Assembly: GCA_018816735.1 (NCBI GenBank)
Contig: JAHIVH010000054.1
Location: 62,001 to 126,000 of the forward strand
Source of the DNA: Pseudomonadota bacterium
GTDB lineage: Bacteria > Desulfobacterota > Desulfobacteria > Desulfobacterales > JAHIVH01
Length of the DNA: 64,000 bases
Reading direction: 5' to 3'
Each line of letters begins with the position of its first letter. Within the stretch, counting starts at the first letter, position 1. The translations under genes were made by a program, and so were the position numbers. Shown here in pieces: positions 7,324 to 16,771 of this stretch. The notes beneath the pieces were generated by a model. That model was not told the origin of the DNA. It searched no databases and saw only the letters and a program-made list of their open reading frames with translations.

Positions 7324-10300
7324 CTATAGCACAAAACCAAAATATATCCGGCTGTCCAGATCATCCTGGTAGATTCCGATTTTTTCCAGAGGTTTGGCCC
7401 AGGTGATGTAGAAAGAGCTTTTCCGGTCCTTCCAGAAATCAAACAGGCAGGTGAACGTGGTCTGGAAGGATTGGGGATGCGCCGTTTCTGTGCCATACGA
7501 AAAATACCCGATCTCTCCGATTTCATACTTCAGGCCAAGGTTGCACCTTTCGTAAAAGAACGTCCGGTCAAGGATGGAGATAAGAGGATTTACACGAACT
7601 TCGATTACGCCCCGAAGGGATTTCCGGACCCGGGTTTGATAATAGGTGTAGCCACTGTAGAAATTTTCTGATCCCAGATAGTCGTATGTATATGGGGCGA
7701 TTTTGTCGCCCCTGCTTCCGCCATCCCAGAGAAAACCATCAACAAGTAATTTTACGGTCAGCCGGTTCATGGCGAACATCATGCGTCCTTCTGTATCGAA
7801 ACTGGTTCGGATGGCACCTGTATCATTATAATGATTGTCGGTTGAAGAAAGATATGCTTCTCCGAATTCATTCTGCATGTCAAGATAAACAGGGTAGGCA
7901 TTATCATGGTGTTCAATATCCGCACCCAGTTTGAAATAGGGCGTTCCCAGGTCAGCAGGATCAAATTTTGATAGGGTTGTTGCATGCTCCCAGCGAAGCG
8001 CCCAGATTTTTGATTTAAAAGTCTTGCCAATGTTTCCTTCCGCAGAACCCTCTCCATCAACGGTATGCTCTATGTCCAGGTCATCCTGAACACTTGTAAA
8101 CGACAACCGGATCGCATCATCTGAAAACAACTGGTAGAAAAGACTGACCTGACTCTGTACTCTTGAGGTTTTATAGAGGTCATGGTAGATGCCTTCATCA
8201 TATTCCATATAATATGTGTCGATCGAAAAACCGGCTTTCAGATAAAACTGCCGGATATCCATGCCAAGAAACAGGTCACCGGACAGATATTGAAGTTCTG
8301 ATGTTTCAAAACCTGTGGGAAAATTCAGGTCAACGTTTGCAATCAATTCATAGCTGTTTTCCGGTGCGTTCATAAGATTCAAAGTCGTTCCGATGGATAA
8401 CTCGCCGGTTGATCCGCCGTCCGAGTCGCTGGAGTCCTGGCTGACGTTCTGATAGGAGACATTGAGCGGTGGCGTACTGAAAACGATATTCGAAGGGACG
8501 GCCGCAAGCATTTCCTCTTTGTGAAATATCGTTTCATCCTTTGAAGGGCCTGCGTCTTCCTCGTAAAGAGCTGGCGATTTTTCAGCCATATCCACGGATA
8601 CGGCGTTTGTTTTTTTAAATGGATCATCCAGTGCATATCGCTTATGATCGCCATTTTCAAATACCGAGCAGGAAACAGTAGGTCTGCCGTCTTCCATAAC
8701 ATCAAGGGAGGGAAACCGGACACCACCTGAAATATTGGTCAGCTTATACCAGGTTTGAGGGTCTTCTTTGATATTACACCAGTAAAGCTGAGGACTGCCG
8801 TCGATGGTTGCGGAAAATACGAGTTTGTCTTCACCGGCATACACACAGTCTGTCACGTCCGCTCCTGTTTCTCCCCAGATAAATGTCAGTTCCTGATTTT
8901 TCAACAGGCCTGCGCGTTTGTAATCGCCGGTTCCCATGGAGACAACGGCAGATTCAGTATCAATCATGGACAAATTGAATACAGCGATATCGGATTCAAG
9001 AAGGATCAACTGTTTTTCCAGGCCATCCGGATAACGGAGCATCAGCGTTGTGGTGCCTTTATCATAAGCGGCATACATGAGGTGCCCGTCTTTCACATCA
9101 AATGCAAGGCATCTTTTGCCATGGGTCACGCGGGATAATTGGCCATCAGGACTCAATTTGTAAATATCATAATTGTCAACGCCTGTGGTGCGATTGTATA
9201 CCGACCGGTTAAAATAGACGGACCCATCCTGAGCATCCCTTTTCAGTATCATGCCTGCGTCGTTGATTTTTCGTGCTATTTTTTTCCTGCCGTTTGAGCC
9301 ATTCTCTTCTCCGGTATTACCTGACACGTCCTTTTCTTTACTGACGTCTGACATGACATAAAGATCATACCGGTTGTAGTCATGCGCCCAGTTGGCGATA
9401 ACGTATTTCCCGTCTTCCACGGAATACAGCTCCGTGGTGAGCACGTTTTTTTTGAAAGGATAGAGAAGGCGTCCCGTAACCTTGTCATATTCACCCTGAT
9501 ACTTTTCACCAAGGTTTTTGACCCATTCTTCATATAATGTATCCACGGATTTTCCGTAAAAGGCTTCAAATCCGTTTTTAAAACCGCTTGCCCGGATGGT
9601 TTTGCAAAGGGTTTTGATTTTCTTGTCCGGATATTTTTTCTGGAGAAACAATACAAAATCAAATCCCTGATTATACACCAGTTCGTATTCTCGTGAGGTG
9701 CCTTCGAAAATCGACATTTCATCCGGTGAAAGAAGTCTTTGATGGATAAAGGCGTCTCTTAAAAGCATTTCCCGGTAGGCGTCTCTGCCATCTGCCTTGA
9801 ATTCGTGTGAGCCGGATTGCGAAAGCCCCTCGATGAACCATTCCGGTATCCGGGTGTTTCCGGTCGACGTGTAGAACCATCCGATATCGTTATCCGATAT
9901 GGTGCCGATACCGGCATTGAGATAAAAGGAAGATTTCATGATCCGCAAGGAATAAAGGTGAGCCAGTTCATGGGAAACAAGGGTGCGGAGCTGTTCGGTT
10001 TCTCCCCGGAAGAGCGTCATTTCCGTCTTTCTGACATCAAGCCTCACAAGGGAATACGTATAATAGGCATAACCATTCGTGTCATCATAATGATCTGAGA
10101 GGGCGATTGAAATTTTATCTGTCAAAATATCATACCCAAAATAATTCCCCACCACTTCAGCGGTTTCCTGGGCAATTTTGATGACATCATCAACCAGATG
10201 TTCGGTGTCATCATCATAGGAAATAATAAAATGACCGGCATTGATATGCTGCCATTTGTTTGAAGGATAACCATAAGCCTGACCGGAAAGAATGATCCCA

Positions 10301-10341
10301 CAGAGCAGACACAAGGATAAAGGGGCATAAAACCATTTCAT
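7324..10341 (-). CDS. Secreted zinc-metalloprotease/beta-propeller/outer-membrane-barrel protein
   Basis: This 1005-residue protein has a signal peptide (residues 1-24, ending QAYG). A gluzincin peptidase MA-like domain follows with HELAH (H124, E125, H128) and the probable third zinc ligand E171 in PEWFIEGLSQ. From about 300 to 590 there are repeated strands of TolB/WD40-like propeller type (YDLYVMSDV, YDIYKLSPDGQLSRVTHG). From about 640 the sequence alternates like a transmembrane barrel and ends in an aromatic-rich strand (YFGFVL). A surface-anchored protease on an outer-membrane barrel is inferred. The substrate is unknown. It is transcribed from the consensus-like promoter at 10473-10501. 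Confidence 0.7.
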   Translation of the reverse strand: MKWFYAPLSLCLLCGIILSGQAYGYPSNKWQHINAGHFIISYDDDTEHLVDDVIKIAQETAEVVGNYFGYDILTDKISIALSDHYDDTNGYAYYTYSLVRLDVRKTEMTLFRGETEQLRTLVSHELAHLYSLRIMKSSFYLNAGIGTISDNDIGWFYTSTGNTRIPEWFIEGLSQSGSHEFKADGRDAYREMLLRDAFIHQRLLSPDEMSIFEGTSREYELVYNQGFDFVLFLQKKYPDKKIKTLCKTIRASGFKNGFEAFYGKSVDTLYEEWVKNLGEKYQGEYDKVTGRLLYPFKKNVLTTELYSVEDGKYVIANWAHDYNRYDLYVMSDVSKEKDVSGNTGEENGSNGRKKIARKINDAGMILKRDAQDGSVYFNRSVYNRTTGVDNYDIYKLSPDGQLSRVTHGKRCLAFDVKDGHLMYAAYDKGTTTLMLRYPDGLEKQLILLESDIAVFNLSMIDTESAVVSMGTGDYKRAGLLKNQELTFIWGETGADVTDCVYAGEDKLVFSATIDGSPQLYWCNIKEDPQTWYKLTNISGGVRFPSLDVMEDGRPTVSCSVFENGDHKRYALDDPFKKTNAVSVDMAEKSPALYEEDAGPSKDETIFHKEEMLAAVPSNIVFSTPPLNVSYQNVSQDSSDSDGGSTGELSIGTTLNLMNAPENSYELIANVDLNFPTGFETSELQYLSGDLFLGMDIRQFYLKAGFSIDTYYMEYDEGIYHDLYKTSRVQSQVSLFYQLFSDDAIRLSFTSVQDDLDIEHTVDGEGSAEGNIGKTFKSKIWALRWEHATTLSKFDPADLGTPYFKLGADIEHHDNAYPVYLDMQNEFGEAYLSSTDNHYNDTGAIRTSFDTEGRMMFAMNRLTVKLLVDGFLWDGGSRGDKIAPYTYDYLGSENFYSGYTYYQTRVRKSLRGVIEVRVNPLISILDRTFFYERCNLGLKYEIGEIGYFSYGTETAHPQSFQTTFTCLFDFWKDRKSSFYITWAKPLEKIGIYQDDLDSRIYFGFVL

Positions 10342-10472
10342 GTTGGCACGCCTTTTTTGTGATTGACTGGCTGTTTTTTCTCATTTCAACCGGGGCCTGA
10401 TGCCAGTATCACAGTCCGGCGTAAAACAGTGACTATTAAATTTTAAAACTAATTATTTGAAAGACTTGTTTA

Positions 10473-10501
10473 TTTATAATGTACGTTCGAATTGATGTCA
10501 A
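10473..10501 (-). promoter_or_regulatory. Promoter of the metalloprotease/barrel gene
   Basis: On the minus strand, TTGACA (plus coordinates 10496-10501) and TATAAA (10473-10478) are 17 bp apart. The start codon is about 130 bases downstream, leaving a long untranslated leader in which no structure was recognised. Confidence 0.7.
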
Positions 10502-10594
10502 TACTTGAACAGAAATGGCCATATGGGTGCAAAAAAAGCAGTGTTTAAGACGAAAACCCATGATGAGTGGTGCGCCATCATGGAACATGTGAAC

Positions 10595-12433
10595 CTATTC
10601 CCTGCATAGACCTTCCAGAATAACGGACATTCGACATTCTTTGCAGTCAAATGCCAGTCTGTACCTGTGGCGGCCATCATCAATCCGCAATGGTTCCTTG
10701 AGAAGATGTTTATGTTCAGGCCGTTTAAGGCAGGCGTCCAATTGATGCCGGATACAATAACGGGTGGTCATCACTGTTTTTCCGGTAGCATTGAGAAGGG
10801 TCTCAAAGGCGGGCTCAACGTGCCGGACTCCATGACGCCGATAAAATTTTTGCGCATACCCGTTCAGGACGTTTGCATTAAAGGTCAATTCTGTCTCCGG
10901 GTACGCCACGGAATTGGGCGCCAGTTGAACGCGCTGTCTGGGGAAGGCCTGGAAACGGATTTGAGTATGATTTTCAAGGGCTTTGCGCCGGATGTCATTT
11001 AAGGTGCTAAGGGGAATGAAACCAGGGACTTCAGGGTGAACGTTCACCTGAATGACCGTGTAAGGCGTATCGCCGGTGCGGGACAGATGGGTGTAAATCT
11101 GTTCTTTCATCCGGGACGGGTTTTGGGCCGCTTCAAACTTGAGGGGCTCTTCATATTGACTCTGGTTGCCGTTTTCGTCTGTTACCTTAAGGCAAATGCC
11201 GTTTTGTTCCTGTGTGAAGCTGATTTCCAAAGCGATTTGACGCTTGGCGGCGTTTTTTTTCATCAGGCGGATAAAGGCATGGTCGTGATTGCGAAACAAT
11301 GGGGTGCCCACACCAAGTTCCTTCAATGAATTGGGATAAATCCGGTTCTCCCTGATCTGATCGATCCGGAATCCCACCAGATTTTTTTCCCGGGTAAAGA
11401 AACACAGACCATCTCCATTGACAAGTGTGCGGTTGCTGATTTGGAAAAAATCCTTACCCATGGCCGTCACGGTTCCCACAGGTTGCCCAATGGATTTCTG
11501 GGTGTCAAGGGATGCGATTTTTTCTTTTCGTCCATTGATGAAGCCGGAGGTATAGCCGCGATGGAAGGTCCTGTTCAGGTCAGGTGAAAAAGCTAAAGTC
11601 GCCGTGCCGGCACTAGACCTTCCATACGCCGGATGCCCCTTTATAAATTGATCAATGGCAATCCGGTAGGCGGCAACAGTGTTTTTCACATAATCCATCT
11701 CTTTCAAACGGCCTTCGATTTTAAAGGAGGTTACGCCTGCTTCCACCAGATCCGGGATATGACGGGAAAGGTTCAAATCTTTCAGGGAGAGCAGGAACTT
11801 GCGGTCCACCACCCTGTTGCCAGTGCTATCTGTCAGGGTATAGCGGCTTCGGCAGGGCTGGGCGCAGACGCCCCGGTTCCCGCTTCTTTGCGCTACGGCC
11901 TGACTCATGTAACACTGACCGCTATAGGATACGCACAAGGACCCGTGGACAAAGGTTTCCAGTTCAATGGTCGTTTCAAGGCGAATTTTTTCGATTTCCT
12001 GTAAGGACAATTCGCGGGCCAGGATGACCCGATGAAACCCCACATCTTCCAGAAATTTCACTTTTTCAGGTGTATTGTTGTGCATCTGGGTGCTTGCGAT
12101 AAGGGGAATGGGCGGCAGATTCAGTTCCAGCAGGCCCGCATCCTGAATGATCAATCCATCGGCGCCCATATCAAAAACCGTGTTAATGATATCAAGGGCC
12201 AGGGGGATTTCCCGGTCGGTGAAAATCGTATTTAGGGCCACATAGACCCTGGCATAATAGAGGTGGGCGTGGCGGATCAGGCGTGAGATATCCGCAGGTG
12301 TGTTTCCGGCATCCGCCCTTGCGCTGAATTTCGGTGCGCCGATATAGACGGCATCCGCCCCATGGTCTATGGCGGCCATGCCGATGTCGGTATTTTTGGC
12401 CGGGGCAAGCAATTCAAGGGGGATGGTGGTCAT
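10595..12433 (-). CDS. U32-family (RlhA/TrhP-like) protein
   Basis: This 612-residue protein has the U32 catalytic-type domain at its N-terminus (LELLAPAKNTDIGMAAIDHGADAVYIG). The family signature ETFVHGSLCVSYSGQCYMS is complete. Cysteines at VCAQPCRSRY and the C-terminal FDCKECRM probably bind an iron-sulfur cluster. A DUF3656-like domain follows from about 380 to 500. U32 proteins are historically called peptidases, but E. coli RlhA and TrhP hydroxylate cytidine in 23S rRNA and uridine in tRNA from prephenate. RlhA is the closest in length and layout (653 residues). It follows the DNPH1-like gene by 26 bp in the same direction. Exact substrate RNA is not determinable. Confidence 0.85.
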   Translation of the reverse strand: MTTIPLELLAPAKNTDIGMAAIDHGADAVYIGAPKFSARADAGNTPADISRLIRHAHLYYARVYVALNTIFTDREIPLALDIINTVFDMGADGLIIQDAGLLELNLPPIPLIASTQMHNNTPEKVKFLEDVGFHRVILARELSLQEIEKIRLETTIELETFVHGSLCVSYSGQCYMSQAVAQRSGNRGVCAQPCRSRYTLTDSTGNRVVDRKFLLSLKDLNLSRHIPDLVEAGVTSFKIEGRLKEMDYVKNTVAAYRIAIDQFIKGHPAYGRSSAGTATLAFSPDLNRTFHRGYTSGFINGRKEKIASLDTQKSIGQPVGTVTAMGKDFFQISNRTLVNGDGLCFFTREKNLVGFRIDQIRENRIYPNSLKELGVGTPLFRNHDHAFIRLMKKNAAKRQIALEISFTQEQNGICLKVTDENGNQSQYEEPLKFEAAQNPSRMKEQIYTHLSRTGDTPYTVIQVNVHPEVPGFIPLSTLNDIRRKALENHTQIRFQAFPRQRVQLAPNSVAYPETELTFNANVLNGYAQKFYRRHGVRHVEPAFETLLNATGKTVMTTRYCIRHQLDACLKRPEHKHLLKEPLRIDDGRHRYRLAFDCKECRMSVILEGLCRE

Positions 12434-12459
12434 TACTCGTATTCCTTATATGCCTGGTT

Positions 12460-12903
12460 TCAACCTGGCAACAGATGCATGGTATTATCGAATTTTTTTA
12501 AAAAGGCGCCGATCAATTTCTGGGCCTCTTCAAAAGAAGAATACGCACGGGTTTCGATTTTATCGCATCCGGATATCATGGCTGACAAGGGGCGCCCTGG
12601 CCTGGGACGATGGAGGCACAAAACAGGCTTGTCCAATGCCTTTGCCCATCCTATCTCGTAGCCCACACCCAGGGATGGCATCGACACTTCCGCCACCACA
12701 AGGTCACACGAAATCAGCCATTTCATATCCCGATCGTGGATATAGCGGTCATCGGGTCCGTCGTCGCCTATTTCCGTAAGCCCGGTATCACCCACATGTT
12801 CGGTCAGGACCTGGCCGAAAGACTTCAAAAACATGATCAGGCCATGATAAATGTCAGCATCGTCCCGGCCTCCCCGGATCGATCCGGCAAAATAGATTTT
12901 CAT
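12460..12903 (-). CDS. DNPH1/Rcl-like 2'-deoxynucleoside 5'-phosphate N-hydrolase
   Basis: This 147-residue protein belongs to the nucleoside 2-deoxyribosyltransferase fold. The opening YFAGSIRGGRDD is characteristic of the Rcl/DNPH1 branch, and VGYEIGWA carries the likely catalytic glutamate (E83). Rcl-type enzymes cleave the glycosidic bond of deoxynucleoside 5'-monophosphates, giving base and deoxyribose 5-phosphate, and help clear modified nucleotides. It precedes the U32 gene by 26 bp in the same direction, so the two are probably co-transcribed. A transferase rather than hydrolase activity cannot be excluded. Confidence 0.8.
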   Translation of the reverse strand: MKIYFAGSIRGGRDDADIYHGLIMFLKSFGQVLTEHVGDTGLTEIGDDGPDDRYIHDRDMKWLISCDLVVAEVSMPSLGVGYEIGWAKALDKPVLCLHRPRPGRPLSAMISGCDKIETRAYSSFEEAQKLIGAFLKKFDNTMHLLPG

Positions 12904-13049
12904 TCATTTTCCTTCCAATAACGTCATTGCCTGGAACCGCAAAATGTTATAGCTTTCTTTGAACCGGCTGAGCAAGTATTTAGTTGGCAACGACAAATAA
13001 ACTTCAGGCAGAAAAAGGCCCTGAACCCTAAAAAGGAGATTTTACGCAT

Positions 13050-15068
13050 ATGGCCACATGGCTGATTTACCCGCCTTTTGCCGATCCCACTCAGCCCTAT
13101 CTGTCTCTGCCTTACCTCAAATCCTGTTTGAAAAACAAGGGATTTGGCGCCACGGTTCTGGACTTGAACGTGTCTGCGGCCCATCACCTGCTTGGCCATG
13201 GGCATATACGGGAGTGCACCCGGAAAATCGCCGGACGGTTTGAAGATCTAAACGGTCAAAAAAAGCTCAGCCGTTTTGAAGCCATGGAATATGTGGCTCT
13301 TGCCGACGCCAGGATGCCAGCCCGGCGCCTGCTGACCTCGGGAGTCCTGCCCGTGGAAAGCTTTCAGGACCCGGGCCGCTTTTATGATTTCGGCTTATAC
13401 CGTCAGGCACGAAACCTTGCCGAGGATGCCTTAACCTGCACCAGTGCCGCGTCTTTTCCCTTTCAGTTCCACTTCAACCGGGCAACGCATTTGGGGGTGC
13501 CGTGGAGCCCGGATTTGCTGGAAAGCTATTTTCAAAACCGTCAAAGCCCACTGGATGGATTTTATAGCGTTTTTTTCAAGGATTGGCCAGTGGCGGACAA
13601 GGATGTGGTGGGCATCAACCTGACGTTTATCAGCCAGATACCGGAAGCATTTTACCTTGCGCAAATGCTGCGCCAAATGAAACCCGCTGTTTTTATCGTG
13701 CTGGGGGGAAGCTGCCTGCAACAGATGTTGTCCCACGGCACTGAAGCGTCCCGCCGCTGGGTGGTCACCGTGGCAGATGCGGCCTGCCTGCTGGAAGGTG
13801 AAGAAACGCTTCCAAAGCTGTTACAGGTTTTAGGCCGTGATATTTCCGCCAATGATAAGGATATGCATTGGAAGCGACTTGGGGAGGTGCCCAATTTGCT
13901 TTTTCGCGAACCCGGCGGAAAATTACAAACTGGCCCGATGCATGTCTCTGATCTCACGTCGCTGCCTGGGCCGGACTACTCCGATCTGGATCTGGATGGA
14001 TATCTGGCGCCTGAACGAACCCTGCTTTTTGCCCCTACCCGGGGATGTTACTGGAACCGCTGCGCTTTTTGCGATTATGGGTTAAACCGATCCCAATGCC
14101 ATGGCTACCGGGAGATGGCAGCCGATGAAGCCGCCATCCAGCTGGTCCGCCTGTCCAATGAATACGGCGTGCGCAATTTTTACTTTTCAGTGGATGTGAT
14201 GGCGCCGAAGTTTGTCCTGGATCTGGCCCGGGCGCTGATACGACGACAGGCAGACATCCGATGGTCGGCCGATTTTCGGATGGAGAACTACTACACGGCC
14301 GAGCGGTTGGCCATATTGTATCAATCCGGCCTGCGGGCCGTGGCGTTTGGCGTGGAAAGCGGATCGGAACGTGTTTTAAAAAAGATGGACAAGGGCATTT
14401 CCGTGCCTTTGATTCGAAAGGTCAATGCCCGTTTTCATCAGGCTGGCATTGCCACGGCCTGGATGACCTTCAGTGGCCATCCCGGAGAAAGCGTTGCCGA
14501 TGCCCTTGAGACCACCCGGCTGATTGAACAGGAACAGAACCGTATCGGCCAGTTCATCCTTGGAAACTTCGGACTCACCAGCGGGTCCCTTATCGCAGCA
14601 AATCCCCGTCAATTCGGCCTGAAAAACGTGTTTTATTGCCGGGGGGATTCTTTTTGCCAGTTTCCCCTGTATGAAACCGGCCAGCCCCCAAAGGCGACAC
14701 CGGATGACACCCTGGAAAAAACAGTGGACCGGTTGTCCCGGGCTTACTTTCTCGACCATTATCCCTGGGCCGGGGCCATTTCCACCCATCATAGTTTTCT
14801 GTATGTGCTCAAGTATGGACAGCAGGTTTTCCGAAGCCTTGCTTTTTCAGATTCCGGGAAAAAGGGGCCACCCCTAAAAAAAAGCAATTTATCCCTCCCC
14901 CCGGGATTGACCCTGAGGCCGAAGTTTCCCATCGAACGGCTGGACAGGGAGCATCAGCAGGCCATGCAAACCTATTTTCAGAACGCTTTGGCAAGAACCC
15001 AAGACGGTATGGCACCTCTTGACCATAATCATTTCATGAGATATTTGGGTGCCGGAAATCGAAAGTGA
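13050..15068 (+). CDS. B12-binding-type radical SAM protein with a CX4CX2C cluster motif
   Basis: This 672-residue protein opens like a cobalamin-binding radical SAM protein (ATWLIYPPFADPTQPYLSLPYL). The radical SAM barrel starts at about residue 320 with GCYWNRCAFCDYG. The spacing between the three cysteines is CX4CX2C rather than the usual CX3CX2C. Further barrel elements are the AVDxMxxKF-like strand (YFSVDVMAPK), GVESGSERVLKKM and AWMTFSGHPGE. AAGGAG precedes the ATG. The classical cobalamin-binding DxHxxG motif was not seen, so B12 binding is uncertain. The substrate is unknown. It precedes a nucleotidase-like lipoprotein gene by 19 bp. Confidence 0.75.
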   Translation: MATWLIYPPFADPTQPYLSLPYLKSCLKNKGFGATVLDLNVSAAHHLLGHGHIRECTRKIAGRFEDLNGQKKLSRFEAMEYVALADARMPARRLLTSGVLPVESFQDPGRFYDFGLYRQARNLAEDALTCTSAASFPFQFHFNRATHLGVPWSPDLLESYFQNRQSPLDGFYSVFFKDWPVADKDVVGINLTFISQIPEAFYLAQMLRQMKPAVFIVLGGSCLQQMLSHGTEASRRWVVTVADAACLLEGEETLPKLLQVLGRDISANDKDMHWKRLGEVPNLLFREPGGKLQTGPMHVSDLTSLPGPDYSDLDLDGYLAPERTLLFAPTRGCYWNRCAFCDYGLNRSQCHGYREMAADEAAIQLVRLSNEYGVRNFYFSVDVMAPKFVLDLARALIRRQADIRWSADFRMENYYTAERLAILYQSGLRAVAFGVESGSERVLKKMDKGISVPLIRKVNARFHQAGIATAWMTFSGHPGESVADALETTRLIEQEQNRIGQFILGNFGLTSGSLIAANPRQFGLKNVFYCRGDSFCQFPLYETGQPPKATPDDTLEKTVDRLSRAYFLDHYPWAGAISTHHSFLYVLKYGQQVFRSLAFSDSGKKGPPLKKSNLSLPPGLTLRPKFPIERLDREHQQAMQTYFQNALARTQDGMAPLDHNHFMRYLGAGNRK

Positions 15069-15087
15069 TATTCAGGGAGAATTGACC

Positions 15088-16641
15088 ATGCATGTGAGAC
15101 GTAATCAAATATTTTCCGTATTATTTTTTGTGTTGCTGCTGTTTGCTGTATCCGGATGTGCCGGTATTCAGGAATCAAAAAGGATATCAGAACCCACCCA
15201 GGTATGTATTCTTTTTTTTAATGATCTTCATGGTCACCTCTTGCCGTTCGAGGTGAGGGGAGAGGCCGGCCAAAGGGAAGTGGGAGGAATTTCCCGAATG
15301 GCCGCACTGATCAAGGAAGTTCGTGCGGAGAACAGCATCAATCATGTGCATACGCTGGTTCTGGTTGCCGGCGATATCCTTCAGGGCACGCCCATGTCCA
15401 CGGTATTTCAGGGAGAACCGGATGTGTTGTGTTTAAATGCCATGGGTATTGATGCCATGGCCGTAGGCAATCATGAATTCGACTTTGGCATGGCGAATTT
15501 TCTGAAACTGAAAGCGCAGGCGTATTTTCCGTTTTTAAGCGCCAACATTGTGAAACAGAATGACGGTCAGCTGCTTTGTCCGTCCCACGCAACCTTTCCC
15601 TTAAACACCAACCTGTCCTTCACGGTGATCGGGGTGACCACCCGGAGTCTTCTGACCACGACCCGACCGGATAATGTCGCATCGTTGAAGGTACTCGATT
15701 CTGTCACCTCAGTCAGTCAGGTATACGATAGCGTCAAAGATCAGGGACCGGTTTTATTGCTTTCCCATAGCCGTCATCAGACCGATCGGGATATTGCAAC
15801 AGCCCTGCCGGATCTTGCCGCCATCATCGGCGGACATGATCAGATTCTTTTGTCTCCCTACAGAAATGTGGGGCGTGTACCCGTTTTCCAGGCCTTTGAA
15901 AAGGGACGCTACCTTGGCCGTATTGATTTCAGCATAGATGCCTCAACAAAAAGGGCGAAACTCATCGGACACACCTATATTCCCGTGACAGCCGATATAC
16001 CCCCGGAGCCTGAAGTGGAAACCATTGTGAATTCATACCATGCCAAACTGGGAAACCGGTTCAGGGAAGTGATCGGCCAATCCGCAACTTTCATGGATGG
16101 CGAGCGTGACAGGATTCGCTATGAGGAAACCGGACTGGGCAATTTTATCACAGATATCATGGTGACATACACAGGTGCCCGGATCGGCCTGATTAATTCC
16201 GGAGCCATCAGAAGCAGCATTAAAAAAGGGCCGGTGACGGTTGAGGATGTATTCAGAGTCATGCCTTATGAAAATGAACTTGTCATGATGGACCTGACTG
16301 GCGCCGAGATTGAGCAGGCAATGAACAGATCGGTCAGCGCTTCAAGAGAAGAAGAAGATGGCGGTTTTCTGCATGTTTCAGGTATTTTTTTTGATGTGAA
16401 GGACCATCTGGCAAAAAATATCTGCGTAGGGAAAAACCGCGTACCTCTATCCTCCCGGACCATTTACCGTGTCGTTCTGACTGATTTTCTCGCTTCAGGA
16501 GGTGACGGCCATGAAACGTTCAAAGACAAACCACTGATAAAAACAGGGTTGCCATTAAGAGAGCTGATGGTGGACACCATCAAGGCAGGTGGGGTGATCC
16601 ATGCCGAAACAGAAGGACGGATCAGGCGATTGGAGCGATAA
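15088..16641 (+). CDS. UshA/5'-nucleotidase-family lipoprotein
   Basis: The product is 517 residues when started at the ATG at 15088, which has AGGGAG 8-9 bp upstream; the frame opens at 15049 but overlaps the rSAM gene. The signal sequence ends in the lipobox VSGC. The metallophosphatase domain shows FFNDLHGHL, VAGDILQG, GNHEFDFG and a GGHDQ metal site. The C-terminal nucleotidase domain has NFITDIM, NSGAIRSSI and RVMPYENELV. Family members hydrolyse nucleotides or nucleotide sugars in the periplasm. It lies 19 bp after the radical SAM gene and is probably co-transcribed. The substrate cannot be named from the sequence. Confidence 0.88.
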   Translation: MHVRRNQIFSVLFFVLLLFAVSGCAGIQESKRISEPTQVCILFFNDLHGHLLPFEVRGEAGQREVGGISRMAALIKEVRAENSINHVHTLVLVAGDILQGTPMSTVFQGEPDVLCLNAMGIDAMAVGNHEFDFGMANFLKLKAQAYFPFLSANIVKQNDGQLLCPSHATFPLNTNLSFTVIGVTTRSLLTTTRPDNVASLKVLDSVTSVSQVYDSVKDQGPVLLLSHSRHQTDRDIATALPDLAAIIGGHDQILLSPYRNVGRVPVFQAFEKGRYLGRIDFSIDASTKRAKLIGHTYIPVTADIPPEPEVETIVNSYHAKLGNRFREVIGQSATFMDGERDRIRYEETGLGNFITDIMVTYTGARIGLINSGAIRSSIKKGPVTVEDVFRVMPYENELVMMDLTGAEIEQAMNRSVSASREEEDGGFLHVSGIFFDVKDHLAKNICVGKNRVPLSSRTIYRVVLTDFLASGGDGHETFKDKPLIKTGLPLRELMVDTIKAGGVIHAETEGRIRRLER

Positions 16642-16696
16642 ATCCAGGGTAAGGGGGTTAACGGTCCAGAGCCAACGTTGAAAAACCTGAAGCTGA

Positions 16697-16761
16697 GAAG
16701 TTGAGCGGTTGAGCAAATCCCTTATTTTGCTTTTTTCAAAGCGTCTCAATTTCCCAACCTC
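16697..16761. repeat. Imperfect inverted repeat between convergent genes
   Basis: Left arm 16697-16713 and right arm 16745-16761 pair over 17 positions with three mismatches and two G-U pairs, around a 31-base loop. Each arm repeats octamers of the GGTTGAG type. Placed between convergent genes, it may act as a two-way terminator, though neither side has a clear T-run. Confidence 0.5.
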
Positions 16762-16771
16762 TCAACGTCTG

